This document shows, piece by piece, positions 12,458 through 19,272 of a stretch of 20,064 nucleotides of DNA; the first letter of the stretch is position 1; each line of letters begins with the position of its first letter. Made by a program: the position numbers and the translations under genes. This DNA comes from UBA1801 sp035353395. GTDB lineage: Bacteria > Acidobacteriota > Holophagae > Holophagales > Holophagaceae. The stretch spans positions 1 through 20,064 of the forward strand of contig DAOPZL010000052.1 in NCBI GenBank assembly GCA_035353395.1. Direction: 5' to 3'. Below the pieces are notes generated by a model. The model worked only from the letters and a program-made list of their open reading frames with translations. It was not told the origin of the DNA and ran no database searches.

Positions 12458-13510
12458 TCAGCGCAGGGAACGTTCGAGGAGGCCGACGAACCGCGCGATG
12501 TCCCCGGCCTGGGAGTCGAAGGCGCACATCCAGCGCACGAGGCCCTGGCGCTCGTCCCAGGGCCAGAAGAAGGTCTCCTTCTGGAGGGGCTCCACCAGCT
12601 CGGCGGGGATGCGGGCGAAGACGGCGTTGGCCTCCACGGGATGGATCACCTCCACGCGGGGAAGTCCCCGGAGGGCTTCCTGGAGCTGACGGGCCATGGC
12701 GTTGGCGTGGCGTCCGTTCTCGATCCAGAGATCGTCCTCCAGCAGGCCTTCGAACTGGGCGGAGATGAAGCGCATCTTGGACGCCAGCTGCATGCCGTGC
12801 TTCTGCCAGTAGGGAAATTCCTCGCCGAGGCCCGGCTTGAGGATCACCACGGCCTCGCCGCAGAGCATCCCCTGCTTGGTGCCGCCGAAGCTGAGGATGT
12901 CCACGCCCATGTCCAGGATCATCTCCCGGACGCCGACGCCCAGCGACGCGACCGCGCAGCCGATGCGCGCTCCGTCGACGTGGACGCCCAGGCCGTGGGC
13001 GCGGGCCATGCCGACCAGCGTGCGCAGCTCGTCCAGGGTGTAGACCGTGCCCAGCTCCGTGGGCTGGGTGAGGGTGAGGGCGACCGGGAGGGCCCCGTGG
13101 ACTCCGTGTCCCCGCCCCAGGATCTCCGCCAGGGCGGCGGGCACGATCTTGCCGTGCTCGCTCTGGACGGGCAGGAGCCGCATGCCCAGGAAGCGCTCCG
13201 GGGCAGTGCTCTCGTCGTTGACGACGTGGGCCATGTCGGAACAGACCACCGCGCCGTAGGGCTTCGCGAAGGCCATGAGGGACAGGTTGTTGGCGGCGGT
13301 CCCGTTGAAGACGAAGTGGGTGGCCACTTCCCGGCCGAAAAGGCGGGAGAAGGAGGCCCGGACCTTCGCGGTCAGCGCGTCCTCCCCGTAGGCCATGGCA
13401 TGCCCGTGGTTGCAGGCCAGCAGCCGGTCCATGATCCGGGGATGCACGCCGGCGAAGTTGTCGCTGGCGAAGCCGCGGGAGGAATCGTCTTCACGGGAAA
13501 CCGGGTTCAT
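12458..13510 (-). CDS. low-specificity L-threonine aldolase (PLP-dependent)
   Basis: This 350-residue PLP enzyme would cleave threonine or allo-threonine to glycine and acetaldehyde. The fold-type I signatures are visible: FNGTAANN (68-75), the aspartate of HVDGAR (D179) and the Schiff-base lysine in SFGGTKQG (K212), the form found in Pseudomonas-type low-specificity enzymes. The ATG at 13510 is preferred because GGAG lies six bases before it; an in-frame ATG at 13516 would abut the same GGAG. The gene heads the five-gene minus-strand cluster. A strong hairpin in the leader ends only a few bases before the ribosome site. Confidence 0.9.
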   Translation of the reverse strand: MNPVSREDDSSRGFASDNFAGVHPRIMDRLLACNHGHAMAYGEDALTAKVRASFSRLFGREVATHFVFNGTAANNLSLMAFAKPYGAVVCSDMAHVVNDESTAPERFLGMRLLPVQSEHGKIVPAALAEILGRGHGVHGALPVALTLTQPTELGTVYTLDELRTLVGMARAHGLGVHVDGARIGCAVASLGVGVREMILDMGVDILSFGGTKQGMLCGEAVVILKPGLGEEFPYWQKHGMQLASKMRFISAQFEGLLEDDLWIENGRHANAMARQLQEALRGLPRVEVIHPVEANAVFARIPAELVEPLQKETFFWPWDERQGLVRWMCAFDSQAGDIARFVGLLERSLR

Positions 13511-13522
13511 GGCCATCTCCAG

Positions 13523-13558
13523 GGAAAGCGCCCCCGCGGGACGGCGCGGGGGCTTTCC
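13523..13558 (-). promoter_or_regulatory. hairpin in the aldolase leader
   Basis: A 9-bp GC stem (13530-13538 with 13545-13553) has a six-base loop. Five further pairs (13523-13527 with 13554-13558) can form across a two-base bulge. On the minus strand it ends directly before the GGAG of the aldolase gene. It could limit ribosome access or act as a leader attenuator. It has no long U-tract in either direction. Confidence 0.4.
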
Positions 13559-13609
13559 TCCAGTCTAGGACCTGTTCCCGATGCCGGACCGTCCCGGCTG
13601 AAAAGAACG

Positions 13610-13707
13610 GAACCGCGAAACGCGCGAAATGACGGGAAACGCGAGGCGGCGGCGTGTCCGGTCTTCTTTTCGCGCGCCCGAAGGGCGTTTCGCGCCTTTC
13701 GCGGTTC
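13610..13707. repeat. long imperfect palindrome of GCGAAA-type repeats
   Basis: Arms 13610-13629 and 13688-13707 are reverse complements over 20 bases with one mismatch, separated by 58 bases. Both arms are built from repeated CGCGAAA-like units (TTTCGCG on the right), and a further GAAACGCG and a TTTTCGCG lie inside. It resembles dispersed extragenic repeat elements more than a terminator. It lies between the divergent aldolase and deoC genes. The rest of 13559-13811 shows no gene and no convincing promoter. Confidence 0.55.
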
Positions 13708-13811
13708 AGCCTCTTCGGGGTCCGGGCCGAGGATCCCGGGCCGTTCTCCGCGCCCGGTCTTCCGGTGGCATGATCTAGGGGCAACCGATCGAGCCCCACA
13801 GGAGCCGGGAA

Positions 13812-14486
13812 ATGACCAGGACTTGGACCAGAGCCTCCCTCGCGAAGACCATCGACCACACCCTGCTCAAGGCCGCCGCCACCGAGGCGCAGGTCCGGCA
13901 GCTGTGTGCCGAGGCCAGGGTCTGCGGCTTCGCCAGCGTGTGCGTGAACCCCGTCTGGGTGCCCCTCTGCGCCCGGGAACTGGCCGGGAGCGGCGTCCTG
14001 GTCTGCACGGTGATCGGCTTCCCCCTCGGCGCCAACCGCGCGGAGACCAAGGCTGCGGAGGCGCGCCTGGCCGTGGCCCAGGGCGCCTCGGAAGTGGACA
14101 TGGTCATGAACCTGGGCGCCGCGAAGGCGGGGGACTGGCCCGGGGTGGAGGCGGACATCCGGGCGGTCGTGGAGGCGGCGGGGGACGCGACCGTGAAGGT
14201 GATCCTGGAGACCTGCTGCCTGACGGACGAGGAGAAGATCCAGGCCTGCCGGGCGGCCGAGCGGGCGGGCGCCCGCTTCGTCAAGACCAGCACGGGCTTC
14301 GGGACCGGGGGCGCGACGGTGGAGGACATCCGCCTCATGCGCAGGACGGTGGGCGACCGGCTCCAGGTGAAGGCCTCGGGGGGCGTCCGCACGTGCGGGG
14401 ACGCCCTCGCCATGCTCGAGGCCGGGGCCGACCGGATCGGGGCCAGCTCGGGCCTGGCCATCGTGGAGGAACTGGGGCGGGGATGA
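13812..14486 (+). CDS. deoC: deoxyribose-phosphate aldolase
   Basis: This 224-residue DeoC would cleave 2-deoxyribose-5-phosphate to glyceraldehyde-3-phosphate and acetaldehyde in the cytoplasm. The catalytic residues are visible: D96 (EVDMVMN), the Schiff-base lysine K158 (VKTSTGFG) and the second lysine K187 (VKASGG). Its length is usual for bacterial DeoC. AGGAG lies seven bases before the ATG. The nucleoside transporter genes follow after 99 bp, which suggests uptake of deoxynucleosides followed by breakdown of the sugar. The phosphorylase and phosphopentomutase of that route are not in the window. Confidence 0.95.
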   Translation: MTRTWTRASLAKTIDHTLLKAAATEAQVRQLCAEARVCGFASVCVNPVWVPLCARELAGSGVLVCTVIGFPLGANRAETKAAEARLAVAQGASEVDMVMNLGAAKAGDWPGVEADIRAVVEAAGDATVKVILETCCLTDEEKIQACRAAERAGARFVKTSTGFGTGGATVEDIRLMRRTVGDRLQVKASGGVRTCGDALAMLEAGADRIGASSGLAIVEELGRG

Positions 14487-14585
14487 ATCCACGATGGTTG
14501 TATGGGGCCTGAAATAGGGGCATCATCCATAGGCGGCCATCCAGCCACCCAAATTCCCATAGCCTCATCCCCAAGGAGAACCCTC

Positions 14586-15617
14586 ATGAAGAAGCACCTC
14601 GTTCGCGCGCTCGTCTCTCTGGCCGTGGCGTCCGTGGCGTTCGCCGGCCCCACCCGGGTGGGCCTCGTGACCGACATCGGCGGCATCGACGACAAGTCCT
14701 TCAACCAGGGCACCTGGGAAGGCATCAAGGTCTACGGCAAGGAGAACAAGCTGACCCAGGGCAAGGAGTACAAGTACCTCCAGTCCACCGCCGAAGCCGA
14801 CTACGTCCCCAACCTCAGCACCTTCGCCGACGAGGGCCTCGACCTGATCGTCGCGCCCGGCTTCCTCTTCAACAACGCCATGGCCGAAGTCGCCGGGAAA
14901 TATCCCAAGCAGAAGTTCCTCATCATCGACTCCGTGGTGAAGGACAAGGCCGACAAGACCCTGCCCAACGTCGCCAACGCCGTCTTCGCGGAGCACGAGG
15001 GCTCCTTCCTGGTCGGCGTGGCCGCCGGCCTCAAGGCCAAGGCCGACAAGAAGAACGCCGTGGGCTTCGTGGGCGGGATGCAGTTCCCGCTGATCGAGAA
15101 GTTCCAGGCCGGCTTCGAGCAGGGCGTGAAGGCCGTCAATCCTTCCTGCAAGGTGATGGTCGACTATGCCGGCGAGTTCGGGAACCCCGGCAAGGGCCAG
15201 GCCCTGGCCGCCAAGCAGTACGGCGCGGGCGCCTACATCGTGTTCCATGCCGCGGGCGGCACGGGCAACGGCGTCATCAAGGAGGCCAAGGAGCGCACCC
15301 AGAAGGGCGACGTGCGCTGGGCCATCGGCGTGGACAAGGACCAGTACACCGACGGCGTCTATGCCCCCGGGAAGTCCGCGGTGCTCACCAGCATGATGAA
15401 GCGGGTCGACGTGGCCGCCCACGACGTGGCCGTGCTGACCCGGGACGGCAAGTTCCCCGGCGGCCAGGTGCTCACCTTCTCGTTGAAGAACAAGGGCGTC
15501 GGAATCCCCGCGAAGAACCCGAACCTCCCGGCCGACATCCTGAAGAAGGTCGCCGAGTTCGAAGCCAAGATCGCTTCCGGGAAGCTCGTGGTCTCCGAGG
15601 TCCCCGCCAAGAAGTAA
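14586..15617 (+). CDS. BMP/PnrA-family nucleoside ABC transporter substrate-binding protein
   Basis: This 343-residue protein is a BMP-family periplasmic binding protein, a family known for purine nucleoside binding (PnrA). A signal peptide covers residues 1-20, with a hydrophobic core and a VAFA-GP cleavage site. There is no lipobox cysteine, so the product is probably soluble in the periplasm rather than a lipoprotein. Family marks are TDIGGIDDKSFNQGTWEG (about 29-46), a GGMQFPLIEKF segment and HAAGGTGNGV. The ATG follows AAGGAG (14573-14578) by seven bases; an upstream open frame lacks a ribosome site. The 99-bp gap after deoC shows no strong promoter, so it may be read from deoC. Confidence 0.93.
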   Translation: MKKHLVRALVSLAVASVAFAGPTRVGLVTDIGGIDDKSFNQGTWEGIKVYGKENKLTQGKEYKYLQSTAEADYVPNLSTFADEGLDLIVAPGFLFNNAMAEVAGKYPKQKFLIIDSVVKDKADKTLPNVANAVFAEHEGSFLVGVAAGLKAKADKKNAVGFVGGMQFPLIEKFQAGFEQGVKAVNPSCKVMVDYAGEFGNPGKGQALAAKQYGAGAYIVFHAAGGTGNGVIKEAKERTQKGDVRWAIGVDKDQYTDGVYAPGKSAVLTSMMKRVDVAAHDVAVLTRDGKFPGGQVLTFSLKNKGVGIPAKNPNLPADILKKVAEFEAKIASGKLVVSEVPAKK

Positions 15618-15637
15618 GCGGCACGACGGTCTGTCCA

Positions 15638-15665
15638 CTGCCCCCGGCCCGCGTGTTGGGGGCAG
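15638..15665 (+). other. intercistronic hairpin between the binding-protein and ATPase genes
   Basis: CTGCCCCC (15638-15645) and GGGGGCAG (15658-15665) form a perfect 8-bp stem around a 12-base loop, followed by TTCTGTC. Such hairpins after binding-protein genes often let that message be more abundant than those of the membrane components. The weak U-run makes it a leaky terminator or mRNA stabiliser at best. Confidence 0.5.
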
Positions 15666-15703
15666 TTCTGTCGCGGGCGAAACCCCAGGTGGGAGGGCAC
15701 GGC

Positions 15704-17233
15704 GTGGCCTACGTCATCGAAATGCTGGACATCACCAAGTCCTTTCCCGGCGTCCGGGCCAACGACGGCGTCACCGTCCAGGTGGAGCAGGGGACGATCC
15801 ATGCCCTCCTGGGGGAGAACGGAGCGGGCAAGTCGACGCTCATGAGCATCCTGTTCGGGCTCTACCAGCCGGACTCGGGCATCATCAAGGTGCGGGGCAA
15901 GGCGGTCCGCATCGCCAACCCGAACACGGCCAACGCGCTGGGCATCGGCATGGTCCACCAGCACTTCAAGCTGGTGCACAACTTCACCGTGACCGAGAAC
16001 ATCATCCTGGGCCTCGAGCCCCGCGCGGGCCTGGTCATCGACCGCAAGGGCGCCGCGAGGCGGGTCCGGGAACTCTCGGATCTCTACGGGTTGAAGGTGG
16101 ACCCGGAAGCCCGGATCGAGGACATCTCCGTGGGGATGCAGCAGCGCGTCGAGATCCTCAAGATGCTCTACCGGGATGCCGAGATCCTCATCTTCGACGA
16201 GCCCACCGCCGTCCTCACGCCCCAGGAGATCCACGAGCTCATGGGCATCATGCGCAGGCTCGTGAAGGAGGGGAAGACCATCCTGCTCATCACCCACAAG
16301 CTCAAGGAGATCAAGGCGGCCGCCGACGCCTGCACGGTGCTCCGGCGGGGGCGCCTCATCGGCACCGTGCCCGTGGCGGAGACCTCGGAACAGCGGATGG
16401 CCGAGATGATGGTCGGCCGCGAGGTGAGCTTCCACGTGGAGAAGGGCGACTCCCGGCCGGGGAAGGTCCTCCTCCAGGTGGACCGCCTGAACGTGCGGAA
16501 TCCCAAGGGCCTCCTGGGGGTGAAGGACCTGTCCCTCGAGGTGCGCGCGGGGGAGATCCTCGGCATCTGCGGCATCGACGGCAACGGCCAGACCGAGCTG
16601 GTCCAGGCCATCACGGGGCTGGCCGCGGTCGAGAGCGGACGGATCCTCCTCGACGGCGAGGACATCGCGGGCCGGTCCATCAAGGACCGCGCGCAGCGGG
16701 GCGTCGGCCACATCCCCGAGGACCGCCACAAGCACGGTCTCATCCTGGACTTCCGCCTCGACGAGAACTTCGTGGTGCACGCCTACGACCGCGAGCCGTT
16801 CAGCCGGCTGGGGGTGCTCGACTTCGGGAGGATCCGGGCCCACGCCGAGCGGCTCATCCAGGAGTTCGACGTGCGCTGCGGGCAGGGAGGCGCCACGCCG
16901 GCGCGGGCCATGTCCGGCGGCAACCAGCAGAAGGCCATCGTGGCCCGGGAGATCGACCGCTCCCCGGAGGTGCTCGTGGTGGCCCAGCCCACCCGGGGAC
17001 TCGACGTGGGCGCCATCGAGTACATCCACAAGCGGATCGTCGCCGAGCGGGACAAGGGGAAGGCCATCCTGCTCGTCTCCATGGAGCTGGACGAGATCCT
17101 CGACGTGTCGGACCGCATCGCGGTCATCTACGGCGGCGAGATCGTCGGCGTGGTGGACGCGGCCGCGACCGACGAGAACGAGCTCGGCCTGATGATGGCG
17201 GGCTGCAGGACCCCGGCCGGAAGGGAACACTAG
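15704..17233 (+). CDS. nucleoside ABC transporter ATP-binding protein (two ABC domains)
   Basis: This 509-residue protein carries two fused ABC ATPase domains, as in BMP-type nucleoside and CUT2 sugar importers. Domain 1 has an intact Walker A (GENGAGKST), a degenerate signature (ISVGMQQRVEI) and Walker B LIFDEPTAVLTP. Domain 2 has a degenerate Walker A (GIDGNGQTE, lacking the lysine), a good signature (MSGGNQQK) and VVAQPTRGLDVGA. This asymmetry is normal for the family. The start is a GTG at 15704, with GGGAGG about seven bases upstream; it gives the usual length and begins VAYVIEMLDITKSFPG. The permease gene starts three bases after the stop. Confidence 0.93.
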   Translation: MAYVIEMLDITKSFPGVRANDGVTVQVEQGTIHALLGENGAGKSTLMSILFGLYQPDSGIIKVRGKAVRIANPNTANALGIGMVHQHFKLVHNFTVTENIILGLEPRAGLVIDRKGAARRVRELSDLYGLKVDPEARIEDISVGMQQRVEILKMLYRDAEILIFDEPTAVLTPQEIHELMGIMRRLVKEGKTILLITHKLKEIKAAADACTVLRRGRLIGTVPVAETSEQRMAEMMVGREVSFHVEKGDSRPGKVLLQVDRLNVRNPKGLLGVKDLSLEVRAGEILGICGIDGNGQTELVQAITGLAAVESGRILLDGEDIAGRSIKDRAQRGVGHIPEDRHKHGLILDFRLDENFVVHAYDREPFSRLGVLDFGRIRAHAERLIQEFDVRCGQGGATPARAMSGGNQQKAIVAREIDRSPEVLVVAQPTRGLDVGAIEYIHKRIVAERDKGKAILLVSMELDEILDVSDRIAVIYGGEIVGVVDAAATDENELGLMMAGCRTPAGREH

Positions 17234-17236
17234 ATC

Positions 17237-18331
17237 ATGAAGCACGCCAGGTCCGCCATCCTCGTCCCCCTCGCCGTCATCCTGCTGGGCTTCGCCCTGG
17301 GCGCCGCGGTGCTGGTCGCCACCGGCCGGAGTCCCGTCGACATGTTCTACGCCATGCTCCAGAGCGTGAGCGGGAAGAACCTGCGGGCCGGGACCTTCAA
17401 TCCCCGCTACATCGGCGAGTTCATCGTCCAGTCCATGCCCATCATGCTCACGGGCCTCTCGGTCGGCTTCGCCTTCCGGACGGGCCTCTTCAACATCGGC
17501 GCCGAAGGCCAGCTCATGGTGGGGTCCATCGCGGCGGTCGCCGTGGGGCTGTGGGTCCAGGCGCCCCCGGTGGTCCACGTCGTCCTCGTGCTCGCCGCGG
17601 CCATGCTGGCGGGCGGGATCTGGGGCGCCATCCCGGGCTTCCTGAAGGCCCGGTTCAACGTGCACGAGGTGGTGGTCACCATCATGCTCAACTACGTGGC
17701 ACTCTACCTCAACAACTGGGCCATCGTGGACATCTTCAAGAGCGTGGACCGGATCAAGACCGAAGTCATCCCGGAGACGGCCCTTCTGAAGAGCGCGGCC
17801 CTCGCCGGGATGACCAACGGATCCCGGCTCAACTGGGGCTTCGTGCCCGTGCTCCTCTCGATCCTGGTCTACTGGTTCGTCATCGAGAAGACCACCTTCG
17901 GCTTCAGCCTGCGGGCGGTGGGCTTCAACAAGGACGGCGCCCGGTTCGCGGGCATGAAGGTGAACCGCAACATCGTCTCCTCGATGATCATCGCCGGAGC
18001 CTTCGCGGGGCTGGCGGGGGCCGTGATCACCGTGGGCACCTTCAGCTTCGGCCGCGCCCTGCCCGCCGCGGAGGGCTACGGCTTCGACGGCATCGCGGTG
18101 GCCCTCGTGGGCGGGAACGCGGCCATCGGCGTCCTCCTGTCGGGCCTCCTCTTCGGCATGCTGAAGGCCGCCCAGCCCCTCATGCAGTCCCAGGGCATCC
18201 CCAAGGAGATCGCCAGCATCATCCAGGCCTCCATCGTGCTCTTCATCGCCATGAAGTACGGGATCGAATACCTGATGAGGAAGCTGAGGTTCCACAAGCC
18301 GGCCGGGGCCCCCGAGGAGGTGGAGCCATGA
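17237..18331 (+). CDS. nucleoside ABC transporter permease 1
   Basis: This 364-residue integral membrane protein is of the BPD_transp_2 kind. An N-terminal hydrophobic segment (about 8-30) is followed by several membrane spans and the family signature GFAFRTGLFNIGAEGQLMVGS (about 76-96, the EAA-like coupling region). It pairs with the second permease to form the channel and is energised by the double ATPase. The C-terminus is cytoplasmic and charged. The start lies three bases after the ATPase stop with a modest GGAAGGG ribosome site. The ATGA overlap with the next gene suggests coupled, equal synthesis of both permeases. Confidence 0.93.
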   Translation: MKHARSAILVPLAVILLGFALGAAVLVATGRSPVDMFYAMLQSVSGKNLRAGTFNPRYIGEFIVQSMPIMLTGLSVGFAFRTGLFNIGAEGQLMVGSIAAVAVGLWVQAPPVVHVVLVLAAAMLAGGIWGAIPGFLKARFNVHEVVVTIMLNYVALYLNNWAIVDIFKSVDRIKTEVIPETALLKSAALAGMTNGSRLNWGFVPVLLSILVYWFVIEKTTFGFSLRAVGFNKDGARFAGMKVNRNIVSSMIIAGAFAGLAGAVITVGTFSFGRALPAAEGYGFDGIAVALVGGNAAIGVLLSGLLFGMLKAAQPLMQSQGIPKEIASIIQASIVLFIAMKYGIEYLMRKLRFHKPAGAPEEVEP

Positions 18332-19272
18332 GCATCCTCCTCACGATGATCCCCATCGCCCTGGTCTACGCCACGCCCCTCGTGATCGCGGCCCTGGGCG
18401 GGCTCTTCAGCGAACGCTCCGGGATCGTCAACATCGCCCTGGAAGGCATCATGATGATCGGCGGGTTCACGGCCGCCTCGGTGACGGTGGTGATGGAGCC
18501 CAATCCCATGGCCGCCTACTACGGCATCCTGGCGGGGATCCTTGCCGGCGTGCTGTTCTCGCTGCTGCACGCCTTCGCCAGCATCAACCTGAAGGCGGAC
18601 CAGGTCGTTTCCGGCACGGCGCTCATCATCCTGGCGGGCGGCGTCACCGTCTACCTGTGCCAGATCTTCTTCGACCAGCAGCGGACCAACGCCTTCACCA
18701 CCGGCCTCTCCAAGGTCTCGGTGCCGGGCCTGGCGAACCTGCCCGTCCTCGGGACGCTCCTGTTCAAGGACGTCTATCCGACGTCGTACGCCGCCTTCCT
18801 GCTCGTGCTGCTCACCTGGTTCGCCGTCTACAAGACGCCCTTCGGCCTGCGGCTCCGGGCCTGCGGCGAGCATCCCCAGGCGGCGGCCTCCATGGGCGTC
18901 CACGTGCTGGGCATGCGCTACACGGGCGTCCTCCTCTCGGGAGCCCTGGCGGGCCTCGCCGGAGCCGCCATGGTGCTGACCCAGGACATCCAGTACACCC
19001 TCGGCTCCATCCACGGGGCCGGCTTCATCGCCCTGGCCTGCCTCATCTTCGGCAAGTGGAATCCCTTCGGCGTGCTGGGTGCGGGGCTCTTCTTCGGGCT
19101 CTCCCAGGCCCTGTCCATCTACGCCAAGGACATCCCCTTCCTCCAGGCCGTGCCGCAGGACTTCTTCTTCATGCTCCCCTACATCCTGACCATCGTCGCC
19201 CTGGTGGTCTTCAGCGGGAAGTCCGTGGGGCCCAAGGCCGCAGGGGAGCTGTACGACGCGGGGAGGCGATAG
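18328..19272 (+). CDS. nucleoside ABC transporter permease 2
   Basis: This 314-residue membrane protein is the shorter second BPD_transp_2 permease. Its family signature LFSERSGIVNIALEGIMMIG lies near the N-terminus (about 26-45), followed by repeated hydrophobic spans and a second conserved loop KTPFGLRLRACGEHPQAAASMG. GAGGAGG (18314-18320) seven bases before the ATG is strong, and the ATG overlaps the previous stop (ATGA). It is the last gene of the transporter cluster. Its final 62 bp overlap the 3' end of the minus-strand gene that follows, and no terminator is seen. Confidence 0.93.
   Translation: MSILLTMIPIALVYATPLVIAALGGLFSERSGIVNIALEGIMMIGGFTAASVTVVMEPNPMAAYYGILAGILAGVLFSLLHAFASINLKADQVVSGTALIILAGGVTVYLCQIFFDQQRTNAFTTGLSKVSVPGLANLPVLGTLLFKDVYPTSYAAFLLVLLTWFAVYKTPFGLRLRACGEHPQAAASMGVHVLGMRYTGVLLSGALAGLAGAAMVLTQDIQYTLGSIHGAGFIALACLIFGKWNPFGVLGAGLFFGLSQALSIYAKDIPFLQAVPQDFFFMLPYILTIVALVVFSGKSVGPKAAGELYDAGRR

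Noticed and set aside
13746..13774. Promoter before deoC with CATGAT as -10
   Set aside because: The -10 is acceptable with a TG before it, but there is no -35 resemblance at usual spacing.
14498..14526. Promoter before the binding-protein gene (TTGTAT, 17 bp, CATCAT)
   Set aside because: Only 3 of 6 matches in the -35 box and no supporting feature; chance matches of this quality are common.
15359..18295. Minus-strand open frame of about 978 codons opposite the nucleoside transporter genes
   Set aside because: Same antisense composition artefact; the plus strand holds clear ABC transporter genes.
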